In this document: positions 51,387 through 60,491 of the stretch, in pieces
Layout of the letters: each line of letters starts with the position of its first letter
Position numbering within the stretch: position 1 is the first letter of the stretch
Source: Blautia luti
GTDB lineage: Bacteria > Bacillota > Clostridia > Lachnospirales > Lachnospiraceae
Length of the DNA: 64,000 nt
Direction: 5' to 3'
Assembly (NCBI RefSeq): GCF_033096465.1
Contig: NZ_AP028156.1
Coordinates: forward strand, 97,001 to 161,000
Made by a program: the position numbers and the translations under genes
The notes under the pieces: model-generated
What the model was told of the DNA's origin: nothing
The model's database searches: none
Seen by the model: only the letters and a program-made list of their open reading frames with translations

Positions 51387-51632
51387 GATGGAGACAGTAA
51401 CTGCAGTCGAAAGCGGACAGCGAACCGGGGAAGGTGTGAGCCCGGCAGTGAGTAAATGCGGCGAATATCACTCCGGAGTTGCAGCTCTGAAGGGCAGACA
51501 GGCAGGTAAGGGCTGACGGAAATCCCCGTTAAAGGATTCTTGTATCGGCAAAAACAGCCCGTACAATGTAACAGGTGGTATAACGAACGTCAATAAACCT
51601 TCGTCCTTTTACAAAAGGGGCGATTTTTTTGT
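51387..51632 (+). promoter_or_regulatory. T-box riboswitch of ileS
   Basis: A tRNA-sensing leader. Stem I starts near GATGGAGACAGTAA (51387). The specifier region GCGAATATCACTCC places ATC (Ile codon) at 51467-51469. The T-box sequence CAGGTGGTATAACG (from 51572) contains TGGT to pair with the tRNA acceptor end, followed by the antiterminator. The terminator is TCGTCCTTTT/AAAAGGGGCGA (51601-51623) plus seven T. Uncharged tRNA-Ile should favour read-through into ileS. Confidence 0.9.
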
Positions 51633-51692
51633 TTTATAGGATAAAGATGAGGACTTTTGATAGTAAACGCCTTTATCCTATAAAACAAAAAA
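51625..51692. repeat. Perfect 22-bp inverted repeat between T-box and ileS
   Basis: The left arm (51625-51646) starts in the T-tract of the T-box terminator and ends TATAGGATAAAG. The right arm (51671-51692) starts CTTTATCCTATA and ends AAAAAA. The loop is 24 nt. No mismatch occurs in 22 bp. Confidence 0.85.
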
Positions 51693-51788
51693 GATCAAAG
51701 GCTTGTTTTCGTTCTTAAAAGACACAGGAAATATTTTGTATATTTTCCAATGTCTGATACAAATAATTTAAACAGGAGGTAAATTACT

Positions 51789-54700
51789 GTGTACCAGAAA
51801 GTTGATACGAACTTAAACTTTGTAGACCGTGAGAAAAAAGTAGAAGAATTCTGGAAAGAGAACCATATCTTTGAGAAAAGTATGGAGAACAGAAAAGAGG
51901 GAGAAACCTATACTTTCTACGATGGACCGCCGACCGCAAACGGTAAACCACATATCGGTCATGTGCTTACACGTGTAATCAAAGATATGATCCCGAGATA
52001 CCGTACAATGAAAGGCTACATGGTTCCGCGTAAAGCAGGATGGGATACTCATGGCCTTCCGGTAGAGCTGGAAGTAGAGAAGAAACTGGGACTGGATGGC
52101 AAGGAACAGATCGAAGAATACGGTATGGAGCCGTTTATCAAACAGTGTAAAGAAAGTGTCTGGAAATACAAAGGAATGTGGGAGGATTTCTCTTCTACAG
52201 TTGGTTTCTGGGCAGACATGGAACATCCATATGTAACTTACTATGATGATTATATTGAATCCGAATGGTGGGCACTGAAAGAAATCTGGAACAAGAAACT
52301 TCTGTACAAAGGTTTCAAAATCGTTCCTTACTGTCCACGCTGCGGTACCCCGCTTTCCGCACAGGAAGTATCCCAGGGATACAAAACTGTAAAAGAGCGT
52401 TCCGCAGTTGTAAGATTCAAAGTTATCGGTGAAGATGCATATTTCCTTGCATGGACAACAACACCTTGGACACTTCCGTCCAACGTTGCACTCTGCGTAA
52501 ACCCGGATGAGACTTACTGCAAAGTAAAAGCAGCAGATGGATACACATATTACATGGCAGAAGCACTTCTGGACAAAGTTCTTGGCAAACTTGCCAAAGA
52601 AGAAGGCGAGAAAGCATACGAAGTTCTGGAAACTTGCAAAGGAACAGATCTGGAATACAAAGAATATGAGCCGCTTTTCGCATGCGCAGGAGAAGCAGCA
52701 GCAAAACAGAAAAAGAAAGCTCATTTTGTAACATGTGACACATACGTTACCATGAGCGATGGTACCGGTATCGTTCATATCGCACCGGCATTCGGTGAAG
52801 ACGACAGCAGAATCGGACGTAACTACGATCTTCCATTTGTACAGTTCGTAGATGGCAGAGGTAATCTGACAAAAGAAACTCCATACGCTGGCATTTTCGT
52901 AAAGAAAGCAGACCCGATGGTTCTCACAGACCTGGACAAAGAAGGCAAACTTTTCGATGCTCCGAAATTCGAGCATGAATATCCACACTGCTGGAGATGT
53001 GACACACCACTGATCTACTATGCAAGAGAATCCTGGTTCATCAAAATGACAGCAGTCAAAGATGACCTGATCAGAAACAACAATACAATCAACTGGATTC
53101 CGGAGAGCATCGGTAAGGGACGTTTCGGTGACTGGCTTGAAAATGTTCAGGACTGGGGTATCAGCCGTAACCGTTACTGGGGAACACCACTGAACATCTG
53201 GCAGTGCGAATGCGGACATATGCATTCTATCGGAAGCCGTCAGGAATTATTTGAGATGAGCGGCGACGAGAAAGCCAAGACAGTAGAGCTTCACCGTCCA
53301 TACATTGATGAGATCACACTGAAGTGTCCGGAGTGCGGTGGAGAAATGCACCGTGTACCGGAAGTTATTGACTGCTGGTTCGACTCAGGAGCAATGCCTT
53401 TCGCACAGCACCACTATCCATTTGAAAACAAAGAATTATTTGAGCAGCAGTTCCCTGCAAACTTTATCTCCGAGGCAGTAGACCAGACCCGTGGATGGTT
53501 CTATTCACTCCTTGCAGAATCCACACTGCTCTTCAACAAAGCACCATACAAGAACGTAATCGTTCTGGGACATGTCCAGGATGAGAACGGACAGAAGATG
53601 AGTAAGTCCAAAGGAAACGCAGTTGACCCGTTCGATGCACTGAACAAATATGGCGCAGATGCCATCAGATGGTACTTCTATATCAACAGTGCACCATGGC
53701 TTCCGAACCGTTTCCACGGCAAAGCAGTTGTAGAAGGACAGCGTAAATTCATGAGCACACTCTGGAACACTTACGCATTCTTCGTATTATATGCAAATAT
53801 CGATAACTTCGATCCGACCAAATACAATCTTGAATACGACCAGCTTCCAGTAATGGACAAATGGCTCCTCAGCAGATTAAACACAACTGTTCAGACAGTA
53901 GATAATGATCTGGCAAACTACAAGATCCCGGAAGCAGCAAGAGCACTTCAGGAATTCGTAGATGAGATGAGTAACTGGTATGTAAGAAGAAGTCGTGAAC
54001 GTTTCTGGGCAAAAGGAATGGAGCAGGATAAGATCAACGCTTACATGACTCTGTACCATGCACTGGTAACAATCGCCAAGACAGCAGCTCCGATGATCCC
54101 GTTCATGACAGAAGATATGTACCAGAACCTGGTAAGAAGCGTAGACAAAGATGCACCTGAAAGTATCCACCTCTGCGACTTCCCGACTGTAAACGAAGCT
54201 TGGATCGACAAAGATCTGGAAGCAGATATGAAAGAACTTCTTGAGATCGTAGTTCTTGGACGTGCATGCAGAAATACAGCAAACATCAAGAACCGTCAGC
54301 CGATCGGAATTATGTATGTAAAAGCTGAGAAGAAGATGGACAAATTCTACACAGACATCATCGCAGACGAGCTGAATGTCAAAGAAGTAAAATTTGCAGA
54401 TGACGTAGAATCCTTTATCTCCTACAGCTTCAAACCACAGCTGCGTACAGTAGGACCGAAATACGGTAAACTCCTCGGCGGAATCAAGCAGGCTCTCACA
54501 GACATCAATGGAACAGCAGCGATGAACGAACTGAGAACCAACGGTGTCCTGAAACTGGATATCAACGGAAATGATGTAGAGCTTACAGAAGAAGACCTTC
54601 TTATTGAAACAGCACAGACAGAAGGCTATGTATCCGAATCCGACGGTGAAACATCCGTAGTTCTTGATACAAACCTGACACCTGAACTGATCGAAGAGGG

Positions 54701-54944
54701 ATTCGTTCGCGAGATCATCAGCAAGATCCAGACCATGAGAAAAGAAGCTGGCTTCGAAGTCATGGACAAGATCGTAGTATACGCTCACGGAAACGACAAG
54801 ATCCAGGATGTCATGAAAGCACATGAAGACGAAATTAAGTCTGAAGTACTTGCAGACGAAATGGTACTTGGAGAGACCGATGGTTATGTGAAAGAATGGA
54901 ACATCAATAAAGAAGCAGTAACTATGGGTGTTAAGAAACTGTAA
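51789..54944 (+). CDS. ileS: Isoleucyl-tRNA synthetase (long, type 2-like)
   Basis: Charges tRNA-Ile. At 1051 residues it is longer than the about 920-residue common bacterial form and resembles the eukaryote-like IleRS2. The HIGH motif is in PPTANGKPHIGHVLT and the KMSKS motif in GQKMSKSKGNAVDP. An editing domain (CP1, about 190-390, with WTTTPWTLPSNVALCV) and the anticodon-binding C-terminus are present. The GTG start follows AGGAGG. Expression is set by the upstream T-box. Type-2 assignment is from length and motif style; IleRS2 enzymes are known for low mupirocin sensitivity. Confidence 0.95.
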   Translation: MYQKVDTNLNFVDREKKVEEFWKENHIFEKSMENRKEGETYTFYDGPPTANGKPHIGHVLTRVIKDMIPRYRTMKGYMVPRKAGWDTHGLPVELEVEKKLGLDGKEQIEEYGMEPFIKQCKESVWKYKGMWEDFSSTVGFWADMEHPYVTYYDDYIESEWWALKEIWNKKLLYKGFKIVPYCPRCGTPLSAQEVSQGYKTVKERSAVVRFKVIGEDAYFLAWTTTPWTLPSNVALCVNPDETYCKVKAADGYTYYMAEALLDKVLGKLAKEEGEKAYEVLETCKGTDLEYKEYEPLFACAGEAAAKQKKKAHFVTCDTYVTMSDGTGIVHIAPAFGEDDSRIGRNYDLPFVQFVDGRGNLTKETPYAGIFVKKADPMVLTDLDKEGKLFDAPKFEHEYPHCWRCDTPLIYYARESWFIKMTAVKDDLIRNNNTINWIPESIGKGRFGDWLENVQDWGISRNRYWGTPLNIWQCECGHMHSIGSRQELFEMSGDEKAKTVELHRPYIDEITLKCPECGGEMHRVPEVIDCWFDSGAMPFAQHHYPFENKELFEQQFPANFISEAVDQTRGWFYSLLAESTLLFNKAPYKNVIVLGHVQDENGQKMSKSKGNAVDPFDALNKYGADAIRWYFYINSAPWLPNRFHGKAVVEGQRKFMSTLWNTYAFFVLYANIDNFDPTKYNLEYDQLPVMDKWLLSRLNTTVQTVDNDLANYKIPEAARALQEFVDEMSNWYVRRSRERFWAKGMEQDKINAYMTLYHALVTIAKTAAPMIPFMTEDMYQNLVRSVDKDAPESIHLCDFPTVNEAWIDKDLEADMKELLEIVVLGRACRNTANIKNRQPIGIMYVKAEKKMDKFYTDIIADELNVKEVKFADDVESFISYSFKPQLRTVGPKYGKLLGGIKQALTDINGTAAMNELRTNGVLKLDINGNDVELTEEDLLIETAQTEGYVSESDGETSVVLDTNLTPELIEEGFVREIISKIQTMRKEAGFEVMDKIVVYAHGNDKIQDVMKAHEDEIKSEVLADEMVLGETDGYVKEWNINKEAVTMGVKKL

Positions 54945-55268
54945 TTGATAACATATGATCAATTGCTGATAAGATACTGATAAATTACAGATATTTCGCA
55001 GGAAATATAGTACTTTCGCAATGCATGATAACAAAAAAAAGTTATAAAATTCGGCAATTATACACATGACAGACTGTCGGAAAAAGAGTATCATTATCTA
55101 TGACAGTCTGATTTCAGAGAGGAAATTGGAGGCGGAGATTCTTTGCCCCCAATTTCTCTGATATGAGAAAACAGAAGAGTTGACGGAATGAAGAGGTTCG
55201 CCGGCAATATCCGCAAGGCATATTACTGAGAATAAAGTGAACCGTGAAACCATTACGGGAGGTATGAA
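54945..55268 (+). other. Structured gap upstream of glgP
   Basis: 324 bp without a gene. Two hairpins are visible: CAGACTGTC/GACAGTCTG (55070-55078 with 55102-55110), and a nested CAGAG..AAATTGG / CCAATTT.CTCTG (55115-55160). The second has no U-tract, so it may be a structured 5' leader of glgP rather than a terminator. I found no convincing promoter. Confidence 0.5.
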
Positions 55269-57731
55269 ATGACAAACGAAATGTTCAAGAAAGAGGCATT
55301 CAAGAAAAGCGTAAAAGACAACGTAAAATTCCTCTATCGAAAAACAATTGAAGAAGCTACACAGGAGCAGATTTTCCAGGCAGTAAGCTACACAGTTAAG
55401 GATGTTATCATTGATAACTGGCTTGCAACACAGAAAGCATATGAAGAACAGGATCCGAAGATCGTATATTATATGTCCATGGAATTCCTGATGGGACGTG
55501 CTCTCGGAAACAACCTGATCAACCTTTGCGCTTACGGTGAAGTAAAAGAAGCTCTCGAAGAACTGGGATTTGACCTTAACTGTATCGAAGACCAGGAGCC
55601 GGATCCGGCACTTGGAAACGGTGGTCTGGGAAGACTGGCTGCATGCTTCCTTGATTCTCTCGCAACTTTAAATTACGCAGCATATGGCTGCGGAATCCGT
55701 TATCACTACGGAATGTTCAAACAGAAAATCGAAAACGGTTATCAGATCGAGGTACCGGATAACTGGTTAAAGAACGGCTACCCATTTGAACTGCGCCGTC
55801 CGGAATATGCCAAAGAAGTACACTTCGGCGGATATGTAAGAGTAGAGTACGATCCTGAAAAGGGCGGAAACAAATTTATCCACGAAGGATATCAGGCAGT
55901 AAAAGCCATTCCTTATGATATGCCGATCACAGGATATGACAATGATGTAGTAAACACACTTCGTATCTGGGATGCAGAGCCAATCGTAGACTTCGAGCTG
56001 GATTCCTTTGACAAAGGTGATTACAAGAAAGCAGTAGAGCAGGAGAACCTTGCCCGCAATATCGTAGAAGTCCTTTACCCGAATGACAACCACTATGCAG
56101 GTAAAGAGCTGAGACTGAAACAGCAGTACTTCTTCGTATCTGCAAGCCTCCAGGCAGCAATTGCCAAATACAAAAAGAAACATGACGATATCCATAAATT
56201 ATATGAAAAAGTAACCTTCCAGATGAATGATACACATCCGACTGTAGCAGTAGCAGAGTTAATGCGTATCCTCATGGATGAAGAAGGACTTGGATGGGAT
56301 GAAGCATGGGAGGTAACAACCAAATCTGTTGCTTACACAAACCATACTATCATGTCCGAAGCACTTGAGAAATGGCCGATCGAGCTCTTCTCCAGACTGC
56401 TTCCGCGTGTATACCAGATCATCGAAGAGATCAACCGTCGTTTCATTCTCGCTATCCAGGCAAAATATCCGGGAAACTACGAGAAGATCAAAAAGATGGC
56501 AATCATCTATGACGGACAGGTTAAGATGGCTCACCTTGCAATCGCAGCAGGCTACTCTGTAAACGGTGTTGCACGCCTTCATACAGAGATCCTGAAACAT
56601 CAGGAATTAAAAGACTTCTATGAAATGATGCCTGAGAAATTCAACAACAAGACAAACGGTATCACTCAGAGACGTTTCCTGCTCCATGCAAATCCACTCC
56701 TTGCAGACTGGATCACAGAGCACATCGGACCGGACTGGATCACAGACCTTCCACAGTTAAAGAAACTTGCAGTTTATGCAGACGATGAAAAAGCACTCCA
56801 GGAATTCATGAACATCAAGTTCAAGAACAAAGAGCGTCTGGCCAAATACATCCTCGAGCACAATGGCGTAGAAGTAGACCCACACTCCATCTTCGATGTA
56901 CAGGTTAAAAGACTTCACGAATACAAACGTCAGCTCCTGAACATCCTGCATGTTATCTATCTGTACAACCAGATCAAGATGCATCCGGAAATGGAATTCT
57001 ATCCAAGAACATTCATCTTCGGTGCAAAAGCATCCGCAGGTTATGCAACAGCCAAGAAGATCATCAAACTCATCAACTCCGTAGCAGATGTAGTAAACAA
57101 CGATGCTTCCATCAACGGCAAGATCAAAGTTGTATTCATCGAAAACTACAGAGTATCCAATGCTGAGTGGATCTTCGCAGCAGCAGACGTTTCTGAGCAG
57201 ATCTCCACAGCAAGTAAAGAAGCATCCGGAACAGGTAACATGAAGTTCATGCTCAACGGTGCTCCGACACTTGGAACTATGGACGGTGCCAACGTAGAGA
57301 TCGTAGAAGAAGTTGGTGCAGAGAACGCATTCATCTTCGGTTTAAGCTCCGACGAAGTCATCAACTACGAAAACAACGGCGGATACGATCCAAACGTAAT
57401 CTACAACACAGACGAAGAAATCCGTCAGGTACTGATGCAGCTCATCAACGGAACTTTCTCCAGCGACACAGAACTCTTCCGCGACCTGTACGATTCACTT
57501 CTTAATACAAAGAACACAGACAGAGCAGACCGCTACTTCATCCTTGCAGACTTCCGCTCCTATGCAGATGCACAGAGACGTGTAGAAGAAGCATACAGAG
57601 ATGAGAAAGGCTGGGCTAAGAAAGCACTTCTGAATACAGCACACAGCGGCAAGTTCACATCCGACAGAACTATCCAGGAATATGTAGATGATATCTGGCA
57701 TCTGGACAGAGTAATTGTAAGAAAGAAATAA
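55269..57731 (+). CDS. glgP: Glycogen/maltodextrin phosphorylase
   Basis: An 820-residue PLP enzyme releasing glucose 1-phosphate from alpha-1,4-glucans. Conserved GNGGLGRLAACFLDSLATL, GYGIRYHYGMF-type loop (CGIRYHYGMF), NDTHPTVAVAELMR and the PLP-lysine segment EASGTGNMKFMLNGA with Lys659. Length fits GT35. The product can be used by the phosphoglucomutase encoded earlier in this window. GGGAGG precedes the start and a strong terminator follows. Confidence 0.95.
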   Translation: MTNEMFKKEAFKKSVKDNVKFLYRKTIEEATQEQIFQAVSYTVKDVIIDNWLATQKAYEEQDPKIVYYMSMEFLMGRALGNNLINLCAYGEVKEALEELGFDLNCIEDQEPDPALGNGGLGRLAACFLDSLATLNYAAYGCGIRYHYGMFKQKIENGYQIEVPDNWLKNGYPFELRRPEYAKEVHFGGYVRVEYDPEKGGNKFIHEGYQAVKAIPYDMPITGYDNDVVNTLRIWDAEPIVDFELDSFDKGDYKKAVEQENLARNIVEVLYPNDNHYAGKELRLKQQYFFVSASLQAAIAKYKKKHDDIHKLYEKVTFQMNDTHPTVAVAELMRILMDEEGLGWDEAWEVTTKSVAYTNHTIMSEALEKWPIELFSRLLPRVYQIIEEINRRFILAIQAKYPGNYEKIKKMAIIYDGQVKMAHLAIAAGYSVNGVARLHTEILKHQELKDFYEMMPEKFNNKTNGITQRRFLLHANPLLADWITEHIGPDWITDLPQLKKLAVYADDEKALQEFMNIKFKNKERLAKYILEHNGVEVDPHSIFDVQVKRLHEYKRQLLNILHVIYLYNQIKMHPEMEFYPRTFIFGAKASAGYATAKKIIKLINSVADVVNNDASINGKIKVVFIENYRVSNAEWIFAAADVSEQISTASKEASGTGNMKFMLNGAPTLGTMDGANVEIVEEVGAENAFIFGLSSDEVINYENNGGYDPNVIYNTDEEIRQVLMQLINGTFSSDTELFRDLYDSLLNTKNTDRADRYFILADFRSYADAQRRVEEAYRDEKGWAKKALLNTAHSGKFTSDRTIQEYVDDIWHLDRVIVRKK

Positions 57732-57752
57732 AATAATTACCGGATAAAATAC

Positions 57753-57797
57753 AGCCCCGGCAGTACAGTGATAGAAATTGTACTGTCGGGGCTTTTT
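57753..57797 (+). terminator. glgP terminator
   Basis: Arms AGCCCCGGCAGTACA (57753-57767) and TGTACTGTCGGGGCT (57779-57793), with one G-U pair, followed by TTTTT. Confidence 0.92.
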
Positions 57798-57889
57798 ACG
57801 TGGTTGAAATCCACTGCAGGCGGAGAATCCTGCCTGTCAGTTCTGTCAGAGAGTTACCTGGAATAAGATAGCATAACGGAGGGTTGAAC

Positions 57890-58501
57890 ATGACTTATTT
57901 ATGGAGCGGTATGATCCTGGTGGGGATTATTTACGGTCTTCTGACCGGGAATTTGAAAGCTGTTACTGAGGCTGTGGTGTCATCTTCCAGGGAAAGCGTA
58001 AACCTGTGCATTTCCATGGCAGGAATTGTAGGAATGTGGACCGGACTGATGAAGATCGCGGAAGGTTCCGGCCTGATCGAAGGACTTTCAGGGAAAATGG
58101 GACCTGTGCTCCGGTTCCTTTTTCCGGGGCTGGATCCTGATTCCATGGCAGGCAGATATATTTCCGTGAATTTCCTGTCCAATATTCTGGGGCTTGGATG
58201 GGCAGCCACTCCCGCAGGGCTGAAAGCCATGGAAAGTCTGGCAGAAGCAGAAGAGGAGAAAAGAATCTCCGGTATACAGGCAGCCCCGTCAGGAACTGCT
58301 ACAGATGAGATGTGTACTTTTCTCATTATCAATATTTCTTCGCTGCAGCTTATTCCGGTAAATATCATTGCGTATCGTGTACAATATGGCAGCGCAAACC
58401 CCACAGCTGTAATAGGACCTGCCATTGCTGCCACTGCAGTAAGCACAGGAGCGGCAGTGATCTTCTGCTGGATCATGAACAGAAAGGGGAGGGCAGGATG
58501 A
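57890..58501 (+). CDS. spmA: Spore maturation protein A (nucleoside-recognition domain)
   Basis: A 203-residue membrane protein of the SpmA family, involved in core dehydration of developing spores in Bacillus. About five membrane segments carry Gate-domain motifs (MAGIVGMWTGLMKIAEGSGLI, NILGLGWAATPAGLKAM, AAPSGTATDEMCTFLIIN). ATG 57890 follows GGAGGG by 6 bp, preferred over TTG 57884, which abuts that site. The stop overlaps the spmB start (ATGA). Confidence 0.92.
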   Translation: MTYLWSGMILVGIIYGLLTGNLKAVTEAVVSSSRESVNLCISMAGIVGMWTGLMKIAEGSGLIEGLSGKMGPVLRFLFPGLDPDSMAGRYISVNFLSNILGLGWAATPAGLKAMESLAEAEEEKRISGIQAAPSGTATDEMCTFLIINISSLQLIPVNIIAYRVQYGSANPTAVIGPAIAATAVSTGAAVIFCWIMNRKGRAG

Positions 58502-59025
58502 AGCTTCTGTCGTATGTATCGGAATTGCTGATGCCGTTTCTGATCCTGTATGTGGTCGGTTACGGGCTTGCTTCCAGAAGGGATATTTACGGAGATTTTA
58601 TGGAGGGAGCAAAAGACGGACTGAAAACAGCAGCAGGGATCTGTCCTACCCTGATCGGTCTGATGACTGCAGTGGGAATCCTGCGTGCATCAGGATTTCT
58701 GGACTTTGTGGGAGGATTGCTGGGAAAACTTACAGAAAGGATGGGGGTGCCCTCGGAGATCCTGCCGCTTACAGTTGTGCGGATGTTTTCGTCCAGTGCA
58801 GCAGTAAGTCTTCTGCTGGATATTTTCAAAGAATATGGGACTGACTCTGCAGCGGGGCTTATGGGAGCTGTGATCATGAGTGCCACAGAAAGTGTATTCT
58901 ACTGTATGAGTGTTTATTTTGCAGCTGCAAAGATCGAGAAAACCAGATATACGCTGCCGGGTGCACTGATCGCCACCCTGGCAGGAACGGTTACAGCAAT
59001 TTTTCTGGTGCAGATGATGATCTGA
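58498..59025 (+). CDS. spmB: Spore maturation protein B
   Basis: A 175-residue membrane partner of SpmA with the second Gate-type domain (GAKDGLKTAAGICPTLIGLM, VVRMFSSSAAVSLLLDIFKEYG, VIMSATESVFYCMSVYF). Its ATG overlaps the spmA stop, so translation is coupled. It is expected in the mother cell or forespore membranes during sporulation. Confidence 0.92.
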   Translation: MKLLSYVSELLMPFLILYVVGYGLASRRDIYGDFMEGAKDGLKTAAGICPTLIGLMTAVGILRASGFLDFVGGLLGKLTERMGVPSEILPLTVVRMFSSSAAVSLLLDIFKEYGTDSAAGLMGAVIMSATESVFYCMSVYFAAAKIEKTRYTLPGALIATLAGTVTAIFLVQMMI

Positions 59026-59046
59026 TATCTGCCCATAACGTAAAAA

Positions 59047-59101
59047 GGAGCAGATTCCTGTAGGAAAAACGGTAGATCTGCTCCAATATTGCCCTCCGGG
59101 C
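59047..59101. terminator. Hairpins between spmB and plsC
   Basis: Arms GGAGCAGA (59047-59054) and TCTGCTCC (59077-59084), followed by a smaller GCCC/GGGC hairpin and a T-rich stretch. It probably separates the convergent genes. Confidence 0.5.
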
Positions 59102-59111
59102 AGGATTCTTT

Positions 59112-59858
59112 TTATTTTTCAGTCAGCGGTTTATTTTTTACCAGCATGTCATGAATGATATTGCGGGTATATTCACCGATATGTTTCTTATCTTCCTTGC
59201 TCAGCTCGTCCGGATAAATAGGTTTCCCGTATTCCACCACAACCTTCGCAGGATGAATGGTTGGGAAATGAGCTTCGAAAACATCAGCGGAATTGCTGAT
59301 CGCCATAGGAATGATAGGACATTTCGCTTTGGCTGCGATCTTGAAGCTTCCCTCATGGAAAGAAAGCATATCCAGTTCATCTTCATTTTTATTTCTGGTT
59401 CCCTCGGGGAAAATACAGATGGAGATTCCGGATTTCACTTTATCTACTGCTGCCAGGATGGTCTTAAGTCCCTGTTTAATATCCTTTCTGTCCAGAAACA
59501 GGCAGTGCAGATAACGCATCCAGTTAGACAGAAGAGGGATTTTTTCCATTTCTTTTTTCGCAATGTATCCGGTGCGGATGGGACAGCGGGAATAAGTCAG
59601 CAGGATATCGAAGTAGCTTCTGTGGTTGCCGATATAAAGTACAGGAGTATCCTTCGGGACATTTTCCTCACCGATCACAGTGACTTTCGCTCCGGTAATC
59701 CACAGGATAAAGCGGAACATAAACTGAACAATGCGCAGGGAACTGATATCCTTCGCCATAGGTGCGAACTTCCCGATGATCCATTCTACCAGAAGGATCG
59801 GGATAGAAAGGATCAGAAATCCGATCACCACAATACAGACTAATATAAAACGTATCAT
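59112..59858 (-). CDS. plsC: 1-acyl-sn-glycerol-3-phosphate acyltransferase
   Basis: A 248-residue membrane-bound enzyme making phosphatidic acid. A long N-terminal hydrophobic segment (residues 3-30) is followed by the acyltransferase motifs: NHRSYFD (His79, Asp84), the FPEGTRNKNEDEL glycerol-phosphate site and IPMAISN. Length is typical of PlsC. Confidence 0.9.
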   Translation of the reverse strand: MIRFILVCIVVIGFLILSIPILLVEWIIGKFAPMAKDISSLRIVQFMFRFILWITGAKVTVIGEENVPKDTPVLYIGNHRSYFDILLTYSRCPIRTGYIAKKEMEKIPLLSNWMRYLHCLFLDRKDIKQGLKTILAAVDKVKSGISICIFPEGTRNKNEDELDMLSFHEGSFKIAAKAKCPIIPMAISNSADVFEAHFPTIHPAKVVVEYGKPIYPDELSKEDKKHIGEYTRNIIHDMLVKNKPLTEK

Positions 59859-59961
59859 AATAAATTCCTTTCCGGGTCATCATATACAGACCTGACCCAC
59901 AGTCATAATGCCATTATACGGAATCCATCTGAAACCTGCAATGCTTTTCCTTCCAAAAAGA

Positions 59962-59990
59962 GCATAAGCGGCCGTTTTTTCTCATAGAAT
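59962..59990 (+). promoter_or_regulatory. Possible sigma-E-type sporulation promoter
   Basis: GCATAAG (59962-59968), a 14-bp spacer and CATAGAAT (59983-59990) resemble the sigma-E -35/-10 pattern, whose -10 is CATACaaT. The downstream genes are prcB-like and sipL-like, and sipL belongs to the mother-cell program in Clostridioides, which supports the reading. Confidence 0.4.
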
Positions 59991-60022
59991 GGGTAATAAG
60001 GGAACAGCAGCAGGCAGGCGCA

Positions 60023-60433
60023 ATGAAGAAAAAAGCAGGAGGATTTTTCATACTGGTATTTCTGCTGTCAGCATTACTGGCAGGGTGCCGACTTATACGC
60101 ATAGAAGAGGGAGAACGCAAACCTCTGGAATATACCATTGTGAAACTGACGGATCTTCCTCAGGAGGCGCTGGAGTTCATAGAGCAGAAGAAGGAAAAAG
60201 AATTCCAGATGACTTACCGTGTGGGAGATGACCTGTATCTGATGAAAGGCTACGGAGTGCAGATGACAGGAGGATACAGCATTCAGGTAGAAGAGATGTC
60301 TGAGTCCGAAAATGCGGTGTTCTGCAGGACCCGTCTTCTGGGCCCCTCGAAAGAGGATCAGGGCGGCGAGCCATCCTGTCCATGTATTGTGCTGAAAATA
60401 AAGAATACAACGAAGCCGGTAGAGTTTTTCTGA
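60023..60433 (+). CDS. PrcB-like lipoprotein
   Basis: A 136-residue putative lipoprotein. Signal peptide with lipobox LLAGC, then a soluble domain with the PrcB_C-type sequence MKGYGVQMTGGYSIQVEEM and a Pro-Cys-rich end (PSCPCIVLKI). PrcB proteins were described as part of a protease complex; the role here is unclear. It is 58 bp upstream of the sipL-like gene and probably shares its transcript, which suggests a sporulation link. Confidence 0.72.
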   Translation: MKKKAGGFFILVFLLSALLAGCRLIRIEEGERKPLEYTIVKLTDLPQEALEFIEQKKEKEFQMTYRVGDDLYLMKGYGVQMTGGYSIQVEEMSESENAVFCRTRLLGPSKEDQGGEPSCPCIVLKIKNTTKPVEFF

Positions 60434-60491
60434 TGCAGGACCGGGCTACAAGTTCAAAAATCGAAAAGTTAAAAAAGAAAGGGAATTAAAC

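Noticed and set aside
51813..53225. 470-codon reverse-strand open frame opposite ileS
   Set aside because: Antisense to conserved ileS, with Cys/Phe-rich sequence lacking motifs. It is a shadow frame.
53877..55094. 405-codon reverse-strand open frame over the end of ileS
   Set aside because: Mostly antisense to ileS. The codon content and lack of a ribosome-binding site argue against a gene.
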